Below are positions 44,528-52,180 of a stretch of DNA of 64,000 nucleotides, in pieces. The notes below the pieces were generated by a model that saw nothing but the letters and a program-made list of their open reading frames with translations, was not told where the DNA came from and ran no database searches. Origin of the DNA: Takashimella koratensis (taxonomy: Eukaryota; Basidiomycota; Tremellomycetes; Trichosporonales; Tetragoniomycetaceae); the NCBI GenBank assembly GCA_003116875.1, contig BCKT01000007.1, positions 794,365-858,364 on the forward strand, written 5' to 3'. Positions within the stretch are counted from its first letter, which is position 1. Every line of letters starts with the position of its first letter. Made by a program: the position numbers and the translations under genes.

Positions 44528-45395
44528 TCCTCCCGGTGTGGTCTTCGACCGACGATTTCCCAAATCGTCTCAGTTCCTCGGCCACACCATCTCTTGAGTG
44601 ATCCCGTACTTTTGAATTTGAAGAGTGAGATCAGGTTGACGTTGAGTTGCACGTGACGCACTGCCGTACTGAGTAGGATAGTTTCACCAAGTGAGACTGT
44701 CCGTTTGGATCGAACGTACAGCGTGTGAGAATGGTCAGAGCAGTTTACCTACGAATGCGATTTTGCTTTGAGTTGGAGAGGAGCCCACTGACGTCACTCC
44801 CTTAAGCACATGTTGGCCAGACTGGCTGGCCAAGTATGACCTTACTCTACCTCTGCTCATTATAATGTCTCAGCTCGACGGAAACAGGTCGCGCTGATGT
44901 GTTGCTTGCCTGCCAAAATGCTCCTATGAGAACTCTGCATGGCGCGATGAAAGGCTTACAAAGCTTTCAATGTTCCATTATCTTTCATACCCTCTCTTTC
45001 GAGTGCCTTGCTTCGCTCTCTTCAATTGCTTTTGGATGCCTTTACATCATACTGGTCGTCCACGTAGATCTCCATTGCGCCAATACGCCCGAATGCCACC
45101 CAGGCGCTCCCTTGCGCATCTCTAAAACGCCGATGACAAAAGAGAATACAAGAAAGGAGGTTGCTCAGTCAGCTCGGTAGTAGAAAACGTTGGTGTGCTC
45201 GGCTCAGTGCAATACCACAAACCACCTCTCCCCCCTCCTGTTTTCTTTTCTTTTTCTTTCTCTCTCTCCCTCCATAGTATTTTTCTTACAAGATTTTGCT
45301 AGATAGTATCGACTCCGGAATCACACTTCACTCGACGAGAAGTTCACCGCCACCGTTGAATCATATCTGCTCCATTATCTTGAGCCTACACCATA
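44528..45395. other. Spacer between island genes C and D
   Basis: About 870 bp. The ORF at 44899-45180 encodes a Cys/Leu-rich peptide with no family similarity and lacks an ATG at its 5' end; not called. 45220-45275 is CT-rich, probably the D leader. Confidence 0.45.
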
Positions 45396-46073
45396 ATGGC
45401 GTCCGAAGTTTGTTTTCAAAACCAGAGCGGGGGAACACGCTGCTCGTTGTCGCAGGCGTGTACCAAGATATCACACTCCTTCATTCGAAAGGGCAATTCT
45501 TGTGTTGATAGCACCAAATCGTCTGTGTGCTTCAACCTCGCTTACCTCTGGTCGCAGCGGGCAGATTACGTCAGATTCTCGGGCGACGAAGCGAGTTTTG
45601 ATAAGCCTATGTCGGACGAGCTACTCGATTTTGTAGCCAATGAACACAAGACTCATTGCAACATGGTTGACGAGCAGTCTCAGTTGAGCGAAGAGACGGT
45701 TGCGTTCTCCAACAGGTGGGCCCTGAACTTGGAACATGTCTTGGTGTCAGTCGAGCAGACGTTCCAACACATCCCTACTACGCAAGGCACAGACCAGCCC
45801 AGGCATTCGAAACCTCCAGATGTTCCGCCGAACATGCTTTCGATCCCAATTCATGACAACCAGATTTCCATGAGCGTGCCCAAGGGCAACATGGTATATG
45901 TTTACGACAAGGGCGAGCTGTCCACCAAGCGGCTCGTCCCGGTCCCCTCTTTCTTCCAGGAGGTGTGGAAATGGATCCCTGGGTCAACGACGAATCCCTT
46001 TTCTCACGAAGAGGCTGAGGGCAATTTCAGTGTCTTCTTCGAGGTCAAACAGCCCGTCCAAACAAATGACTAA
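45396..46073 (+). CDS. Island gene D: unrecognised 225-aa protein of the tandem family
   Basis: Uninterrupted ORF from ATG 45396 to the stop at 46071-46073. The N-terminal half belongs to the D/E/H subgroup: SQACTKISHSFIRKGN (about 19-34) then SVCFNLAYLWSQRADY (about 43-58), which lines up with CTKFSHQLIHTG and VHLNLARMWRDL of H and with CTDYKHSLIRRG and ICLNLARFWNNS of E. The middle is shorter than in E and H. The C-terminal part has PNMLSIPIHDNQISMSVPKG then MVYVYDKGEL, and a last strand GNFSVFFEVKQPV. The hinge motif LIG-S is not clear here. Function unknown. Confidence 0.72.
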   Translation: MASEVCFQNQSGGTRCSLSQACTKISHSFIRKGNSCVDSTKSSVCFNLAYLWSQRADYVRFSGDEASFDKPMSDELLDFVANEHKTHCNMVDEQSQLSEETVAFSNRWALNLEHVLVSVEQTFQHIPTTQGTDQPRHSKPPDVPPNMLSIPIHDNQISMSVPKGNMVYVYDKGELSTKRLVPVPSFFQEVWKWIPGSTTNPFSHEEAEGNFSVFFEVKQPVQTND

Positions 46074-46694
46074 ACGAAATGGTATTGCGCTGCTTGGCTA
46101 TCTTAATACTTGGGAGTGGAGGGGGTTCATTATCACTTTGCTTACACCGATGAAGGTCATTTTCGTCGTTACACACGTTCGAGGGGTCTTCTGCAAGGTA
46201 CAGGTCATATGGTTTTCTTTGCTCTGTCTTACTCTTTGAGCCTCCCTTGTTTCCCTGACAGCTGAATCCCTCTCGATCTTTCCACACACAGCATTGTCTG
46301 GCTGCAAAGACAGTTGCCGCTTGACTCTCCATTTTGTTCCGTACTGATCCACGTAAAAGTTCCTTCATCTGAGGGTAGAGGCGTGAGGTGTGCTGAACGA
46401 TTTGTTACCATCCCGTTACCATCCTTTCATGCCTTTGTGCTGCGCTCGCGTACGTGGTCTGAGTGTTGTTGCTTGACAGCCTCTGGTATCACCCACTCCT
46501 TTGATGATTGTTGTCCACCATGCAGCTATATGATGTACATCTCAGAGGAGGAGGAAGAAGGGGAAGAGGGGGAACGACAACTGAGAAGGGGGGGGGGGGG
46601 GGGGGGAGAGGGGGGGCGGTTCAATATCATAACTCCCAAACGTCTTTCCTCTGCATTCTATATCGGTCGAACTCCCACCGACGACCTGCCCCCA
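46074..46694. other. Spacer D - E with a poly-G run and the gene E promoter
   Basis: About 620 bp. TATATGAT at 46527-46534 is followed by ATCTCAGAGGAGGAGG, recalling the TATA plus CTGAGAGGGG arrangement of C and F; ATG 46695 is 168 bp downstream. A run of about 15 G starts near 46589. Confidence 0.5.
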
Positions 46695-47716
46695 ATGTCC
46701 ACCCAAGTTTCTCCCACAAACGACCTACTTCGACCCAGTTGGGATAGCATCGAAGACGAATGCACTGACTACAAACATTCTCTGATCCGAAGGGGAAAGG
46801 TCACAGTCTCTGCCCAGTCCCCAACACTCCGCTCACGAGCGACACGGTGAAGGCGACCATTTGCTTGAACCTCGCACGATTCTGGAACAATTCCGGGCGG
46901 TACACGGCGATTTTGAGAGACCGCAAGAAAGACCGAGAAGAAATTGAAGAATTGTCCGAAAAGTTGAAGCCGAATTGGGCGACCCTCAGCAACGACCCAG
47001 AGGCTCGCGAGTGGCTGCAGCTCTTCAGTTCACAAGTCGCTGCATGGAACGCCGGATTGAATGGTCCCATCGTTGATTCCCAAGCCTGGCAGTCATGCAC
47101 AGCGGCACTGCAGAAAAGTATCGAGCAGATGCTCAGTGCCGATGAATTTCCGAATCAGCTGCTTGGAGTCAGCAACATTTGGGCTCCCTCCCCAGACAGG
47201 GTGATTGTCATCGTCGACGCGAGTTTTCGTCGACTCAGCGACATCGCATCGATATCACTGCCCAGTCAAACTCTCGAGGGCAATTCGTCTTCAAGTGCTC
47301 GCCGCCTCAAATTGAGCATCGGACTCGAGCAATACGACACCGCTGTCAAATTTCCCTTTGGACGATCGCTGCACTCCAATCGGGCGACCTCCACCTTCTG
47401 CGAACCCATGCAGGGTCAAGTCTTCGATCTCATGAGGCATCTCCTCACTTACAAGTTGGACCTCTCCTCATCATATTTCCAGCCCCAAGTGAACGATTCG
47501 AACATTCAGAGACAAGCAATGGAGGTCGAATTTCTACCGAAGGTTGTGAGAGGCTCGGAGGGGGTGCCGTGGAACACTGTCTGTACTTTGGTTTTCCTAA
47601 TCATCAGAGCTGGGATGGCGCATGCCTCTCTATTTGCCTGTGGGAGAGTACCAGCAGTCAGTGCTGCTCACTCTTTGCGCGTTTCTGATTACACATACAG
47701 AGCTGCTGAACGATGA
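46695..47716 (+). pseudogene. Island gene E: family member with a -1 frameshift (pseudogene or sequence error)
   Basis: The reading frame opens at ATG 46695 (MSTQVSPTNDLLRPSWDS) and contains ECTDYKHSLIRRGK, then stops at 46848-46850. The rest of the protein continues in another frame from about 46830 (PLTSDTVKATICLNLARFW) to 47716. Both parts match gene H in order, so one gene was split by a one-base change, most likely in the CCCC run near 46826-46829. After the break: WQSCTAALQKSIEQML, the hinge FPNQLLGVSNIWAPSPD, strand VIVIVDASFRRLSDIASI, strand LKLSIGLEQYDTAVKFPFG and a last strand RQAMEVEFLPK. Relatives end soon after this strand, so the final ~50 codons may be read-through. No intron of acceptable length explains the frame change. 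Confidence 0.7.
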
Positions 47717-48734
47717 GCTGCTGCACACTTCCCAGCTTTGTCTCGACCTGTCAGAGGTGAGAACACAACTTCGAACATCTTTGAGGGGAATGGGGGTAGG
47801 GAGAGAAGGGAATACAGAGCCAATGTGCAGCAAAAGCCCTCTGCATTCTCGCCGTGTTGCAAATTCTTGCACTTTACCCGCCGTTACCTGAGTAGCTGGT
47901 ACGGTCAGTGTGAATCAGTTCTTGTTTCAGAAGTCAGCGTGACCTCCCTAAGAACCTTGCAGACATTCTGCGCTTACGATGCTTCCTCACGTAAGCACAT
48001 AGTATGCGTACGCTGGACTCAACTCGTGGCGGTTCTCCTTGCCGCGGGGNGGTCTTTCTTGCAGAGTGCTTGCCATCCCGTCCTTTTGCGGCAAGCGATT
48101 GTCTGGGAGCTTCGATGGTTAGAGCATCAAATTTTTCACAGCAGTGTAAAGGCTTGGAAATGCTGTTCGGCCGAAATTGGCTGACTCACTAGGACATCAA
48201 GTGACTTCGTCTTTCCCTAGCTCCACTTCCCCGTCGACGAAGGTCGACAGCATGAAGGATCACCTCAGCGAATCCTCCCTTCATGGGAACAGCGTACTCA
48301 GTATCGGCCGAAAGCCACTCTGGAGGTTCAGCCACTGTTTCACTCTTTTGTTTGTATATCCTATGTGTCATGCTATAGCTACAGCCTCTGCGACAGCTAT
48401 ACCTCTGCTCCAACCCGTGCGAGAGCCGTGAAAGATGTCCTGCCAGCGCGCTAGAACATTCCGGATTGTGAGGTTATGACGTCGCAATGTCTTTGTGTAA
48501 CATGCAACTTGGATGATAAAGGTCTACCACAATAAAGGATTGCTGGCTGAGCGGGTGTGTATATATGCTGTCCTGAGAGGGGTGGGGAATTTGTTTCTTC
48601 CCCCAGGTTTCTCCTCTTCGCTTTTGCACCACTACGACAACGACGACCAACGCAACCGCTACTTATTCGCCTTTTGCCAATCCACGCTTGATTCAACGAC
48701 AATCCCGCCTACCAGCACATTACCTCGTCTCCCC
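47717..48734. other. Spacer E - F, with an assembly gap base and the gene F promoter
   Basis: About 1 kb without a supported gene. One N is present at 48050. A minus-strand ORF at 48189-48413 is discussed under findings. The last 200 bp hold the gene F promoter. Confidence 0.5.
48531..48630 (+). promoter_or_regulatory. Core promoter of gene F, near-copy of the gene C promoter
   Basis: AATAAAGGATTGC, TATATATG at 48560-48567, GTCCTGAGAGGGGTGGGGAA, then a C-rich and TTTCTCCTCTTCGCTTTTGC leader. It aligns to 43441-43530 along about 90 bp with only small gaps. Confidence 0.75.
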
Positions 48735-48809
48735 ATGCAGTGCGAAGGTGACGAATTCGACAGCGGATCCGTCGGGCAACCTCCCCCTTATGAGTTGCAC
48801 AGCCCGTAG
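48735..48809 (+). other. 24-codon ORF in frame with gene F (upstream ORF or cut-off N-terminus)
   Basis: ATG 48735 opens a reading frame of 24 codons (MQCEGDEFDSGSVGQPPPYE and on) ending in TAG at 48807-48809. It is in the same frame as gene F, whose first ATG comes 27 bp after this stop. Its distance from the TATA box (175 bp) is close to that of gene C's start (142 bp). It is acidic like gene C's N-terminus and has a PPPY motif. Confidence 0.55.
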
Positions 48810-48836
48810 CAAGCCCCTGGCCTCAATCCGACCGCC

Positions 48837-49574
48837 ATGAGTGTGCGACCGCGACCTTCGATCATGTCGGAGCTCACTGACAAGGAACGCTCCCAACATG
48901 CTTCGTTCATTGACGTTGGAGACGCTTTGTACAGCAAGAGCGTCGAGTTGACGAAACTTGCGCGCCACGGTTGCTTCGGCCGCCCCTCTGCCCGAAACCT
49001 TCTCAAAATCGCTGAGATGCTCGACAGCGTCGGCAAAAGCTGGAGGGATGCCGACCGATACCATCTGTCGGAGTTGATGAAGAATGAGGACTCGAACACC
49101 AGCATTCAATTCGCTTCTCGTCCCGGCAAGATCATCGTGGACGCTTCGAAGGATTCGTTCAATCTCGCGAGTCTCGAATCGGTGACAGATGGCGACGTCT
49201 ATACATCTTTCCAGGCGATCTGTGGATTGCAGGCTCTCGAGCTTGGAGGAACACCTCAGACCATTGTCGATGTCAATGGAAAAGTCAGCCTCGTCAGCGA
49301 CCTCTCAGAAGGGAACGCAGAGTTCTTTGAGAGCAATGGCGACCTAAATTTCAAAGTGCGCTTCAAGCTCGCCAACACCACCGACAAGGTCACATTCCAT
49401 TGTGGTACGACCTGGGCAACGTTTCCCGACTCAAACGGGCGAACGAATGCTTCCAACGACCAATCGTCCTGGACGATCGACGGCGACGTCGTGACTGTCA
49501 CCATCAACCGAACAAAGTTCTTGGCAGAGGACAACTGGGAGGAGGTCGGCCGGCCTCGCTTGAGATTTTCTTGA
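48837..49574 (+). CDS. Island gene F: unrecognised 245-aa protein of the tandem family
   Basis: Uninterrupted ORF from ATG 48837 (MSVRPRPSIMSELTDKE) to the stop at 49572-49574. The N-terminal ~85 residues look helical (DKERSQHASFIDVGDALYSK, LLKIAEMLDSVGKSWRDADR). The C-terminal region is beta-rich: SFQAICGLQALELG (hinge position), TIVDVNGKVSLVSDLSEG (strand, turn, 'L-S'), LNFKVRFKLANTTDKVTFHC then GTTWATF (the FP-G strand position), and WTIDGDVVTVTINRTKF as the last strand. The F-P pair is changed to T-F-H here. An ORF in the same frame just upstream, ended by TAG, may be the lost first part. Function unknown. Confidence 0.72.
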   Translation: MSVRPRPSIMSELTDKERSQHASFIDVGDALYSKSVELTKLARHGCFGRPSARNLLKIAEMLDSVGKSWRDADRYHLSELMKNEDSNTSIQFASRPGKIIVDASKDSFNLASLESVTDGDVYTSFQAICGLQALELGGTPQTIVDVNGKVSLVSDLSEGNAEFFESNGDLNFKVRFKLANTTDKVTFHCGTTWATFPDSNGRTNASNDQSSWTIDGDVVTVTINRTKFLAEDNWEEVGRPRLRFS

Positions 49575-50454
49575 GATTTTAAGTGGAGCTTCTTCGTTGG
49601 ACTGAGGGCTTATCTGAGTGATACCGGTGTGGTGGAGGGCCTCGTTGAGTCAGTACAGGGTCTCTCATTGATACGATTGTTTGAGCTGGTACGCTGTTTC
49701 TTCCAAATGCACACAGAGCTAGGAACGCGCTTTCTTCCGCCCTGACATGCTGACAGCTTATGGAGTGCAACATGCATCTATACACTATGATGCGTACACA
49801 GCCAGACCTAGAGGGAATTGCACGCCTGTACACTTGTGCCTTTCTGTATCCTCTGCTATCTAAAAAATGGGAGGACTGCCGCATATGGAGCTGAGGAGCA
49901 GCGAGTGGGAGAAATTGGAGACCTAATCATTCTGCGGCCAAAAGCCTCTGCTCCCTCGCCTCGCTGCAGCCTCGTCAACTCGACTTGCCCTTCGCCTTCT
50001 ACCTGTGGTCAGGCAAAACAGCCAAACGCTCCACAGCTCGCTAAAAGACGATCGTGGCAGATCCAATGAAAGGTTGTCAGCAATCAAAGGACAAGTAACG
50101 AAACGGGGCGCAACCCGAGAGCCCTTCGTCGTTCCACTTGGTCTTTTACAAACAAAGGGTGAGCAGGTGGGACGCTTGGCCTATTGCGCCTAAGTCAGGA
50201 AAGTCTAGACCTTGAGGTGGTGTCGCAAGTGGAAGTCCGCACTGGTCAAAGGATGGTCGATATCTAAAGATTTCTGGTGAGGACAGGGGATTTTGGGGGT
50301 CTCAGAGGGAGAGGGGAGAGAAGATACAATCCCCCCTCCCTTGCGATTTTTTTGTCTCTTTCTCTTTCTCAACGGCCCACGACGATCGTCAACAGCACTC
50401 GACAACACTCAACAACCACCCACAAACGACACACCATCATCACGACAACACACC
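49575..50454. other. Spacer between island genes F and G
   Basis: About 880 bp. No gene supported. Near 50240-50345 an AAAGGATGG, TATCTAAAG (about 50258-50266) and AGAGGGAGAGGGGAG series loosely resembles the C/F promoter. A CT-rich leader follows. Confidence 0.45.
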
Positions 50455-51477
50455 ATGTCCACTTCTTCCGACACCGAACCGCAGCGGCTCGACACCGAAA
50501 CGCAGCAGCTCGACACCGAAACGCAGCAGCTCGACATCGAAAGGCAGCAGCTCGACACCGAAAGGCAGCAGCTCGACACCGAAAAGCAGCAGTTCAAAAT
50601 CAGCTGGGAGGAGCTCGACATCAGCGAAAACAATCTCAAGGAGGAGTTCAACAAGACAGCCGACATGCTCCAAGAATCTCGTGACAGGCGGAAGACCGCC
50701 CTGTACCCCGGCAAATTGTCATCGATTCACTCGTCGGCGACCGTTCCGTTATCGATCGGCCAAGAGACGACTCAGAAAGCGAGGTCCACTCTCGACTTGG
50801 CGAAATCGTTCGTTATACCCATCGATTTTGCAGCGAGGAAGGATGACAACCCAGAGTTGCTGCTGTCGGGCTTCGACGCCCTCATCTCAGCTTGGCGGGG
50901 GGAATTCAATCTCATTGCCAAACCAGACCCGCCCGTGGAACCACCTTTCGCCCAGAAGAAGCTCTCGTTGCTCGCCGCCATGAGAACCCGGGACATCCTC
51001 TCAACCTTGCTTTCGAAGTGCAAGGATTCTGTGGACGACCCTGGGCGACTCTCCCGTCTATCGAAGATGCTCAAGAAGGCGCTCACCGCTTCCTACGGGT
51101 TTTACGACCTTCGAGCAGATGAGGTGCTCAACACTTTCGTGTCCAGGAACAGCAAGTGGGAACGACTCTCTGCACTCCCGGTTGTTGCCGAGAGCTCCAA
51201 GTCGGAGTGTTCCCTGATCGAACCCACTGAACTGCTTTGGGGCCTCGTCACCATCGGCGTCCAACCAAACGAAGAGTTTTTGTTCCCTTTCGGTCTCAGT
51301 TCAGTCCTTTACCAAAAAGGCCGGGCGAAAATTTTGGAATCCAGAAACGGACATGATCTCGCCGCTATGGTGTTCTCAAACACGCAGGGAATGCCTGGTT
51401 CGGTGCATGTGCAGAGCTGTTTTCCGATAAAGTCACTCCTCAAGCCCGAATTCGTCAGCGATTTCACAATCGAGTGA
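50455..51477 (+). CDS. Island gene G: 340-aa coiled-coil member of the tandem family
   Basis: Uninterrupted ORF from ATG 50455 (MSTSSDTEPQRLDTETQQ) to the stop at 51475-51477. Residues about 11-45 are five near-identical heptads of the type LDTETQQ, ending in QQFKISWEELDI, a clear coiled coil. The middle is helical (DALISAWRGEFNLIAK, RLSRLSKMLKKALTASYGFY). The C-terminal part follows the island order: LNTFVSRNSKWERLSALPVV, then LLWGLVTIGVQPNEEFLFPF then GLSSVLYQKG, and a last strand GSVHVQSCFPIKSLL. It is the only member with an N-terminal repeat. An extension upstream to 50293 would need a non-ATG start and is not used. Function unknown. Confidence 0.75.
   Translation: MSTSSDTEPQRLDTETQQLDTETQQLDIERQQLDTERQQLDTEKQQFKISWEELDISENNLKEEFNKTADMLQESRDRRKTALYPGKLSSIHSSATVPLSIGQETTQKARSTLDLAKSFVIPIDFAARKDDNPELLLSGFDALISAWRGEFNLIAKPDPPVEPPFAQKKLSLLAAMRTRDILSTLLSKCKDSVDDPGRLSRLSKMLKKALTASYGFYDLRADEVLNTFVSRNSKWERLSALPVVAESSKSECSLIEPTELLWGLVTIGVQPNEEFLFPFGLSSVLYQKGRAKILESRNGHDLAAMVFSNTQGMPGSVHVQSCFPIKSLLKPEFVSDFTIE
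50484..50595 (+). repeat. 21-bp tandem repeat in gene G
   Basis: About five copies of a 21-bp unit of the form CTCGACACCGAAACGCAGCA (plus one base), each encoding one heptad. Copies differ at a few positions (ACG/AGG/AAG, ACC/ATC). Confidence 0.9.
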
Positions 51478-52180
51478 TTCAACTTTATCACGTTGTCGAG
51501 GCTCGATCAGCCCAACGAAATGCCGCGGAGACCTTTCCTACCGAGCTCATCTTCTCAGTCTTCGATCTGCTCTCAGAGGAGGAGGAGGAGGAGGAGGAGG
51601 AGGAGGAGGAGGAAGAGATGTTTATGTTACAAGGCGGAAGTGACTTGATGCAAGAATTTGTCTGTTGAAGAATATGAGTTACATCGGACAACGCTTCTGT
51701 GGAGTCTGATCATGATACACTGGAATAGATCATGCGGTTATGTGCTATAACATCGTCAACTAAGCATTGGCCGCCTGCCGTGCAAAACGCCAAGGCATTC
51801 ACCAAGCTCCCGTGTGAAAACTCCAAGCTGACCGCTCCATTTTCTCTCCGGATAGCTGGTGATCGTGCTCGCCGGTGCGGCTGCACTCTTTCCTTTGACT
51901 ACCTTTGACTTTCCCACTGTTGGCAAGATTTCACAGGCGTCCATTGTCTGGCCGATCATCATGGTTGACATTCCTTTGATTTGCGTCTCATCTTGGTTGT
52001 CCGACTTGCCACTCTCCTTTGGCCCGCTTACCCCACTACCTTATGTTTCCCTCTGTACTCAGTATAGACAACACCGAAAATTACCGCCTTTGCTGCTAGT
52101 CTTTATCATTGACCTACCTGATACTTTGACCATTCAACCATTCAACCATTTTGACTTATATCAAAGCTACAGATACTGTT
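51478..52180. other. Spacer between island genes G and H with a GAG repeat
   Basis: About 700 bp. A GAG trinucleotide run lies at about 51577-51618. No gene supported. GTATAGAC near 52061 is a weak TATA-like element for H. Confidence 0.45.
51577..51618 (+). repeat. GAG trinucleotide microsatellite
   Basis: About 13 tandem GAG units about 100 bp after the stop of gene G; noncoding in this annotation, though open as a poly-Glu ORF. Confidence 0.9.

Noticed and set aside
44899..45180. 93-codon ORF between C and D
   Set aside because: No ATG at the start of the open frame, no family motifs, no plausible promoter.
46795..46830. Intron to explain the frame change in gene E
   Set aside because: The only GT...AG pair in the right place would give an 18-nt intron, far below the smallest introns in this window.
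48513..48734. Extending gene F's reading frame upstream of 48735
   Set aside because: That part overlaps the TATA box and the shared promoter, so it cannot be coding in the normal transcript.
51474..51668. Poly-Glu ORF after gene G
   Set aside because: Created by the GAG microsatellite; starts without ATG and lies in the 3' region of G.
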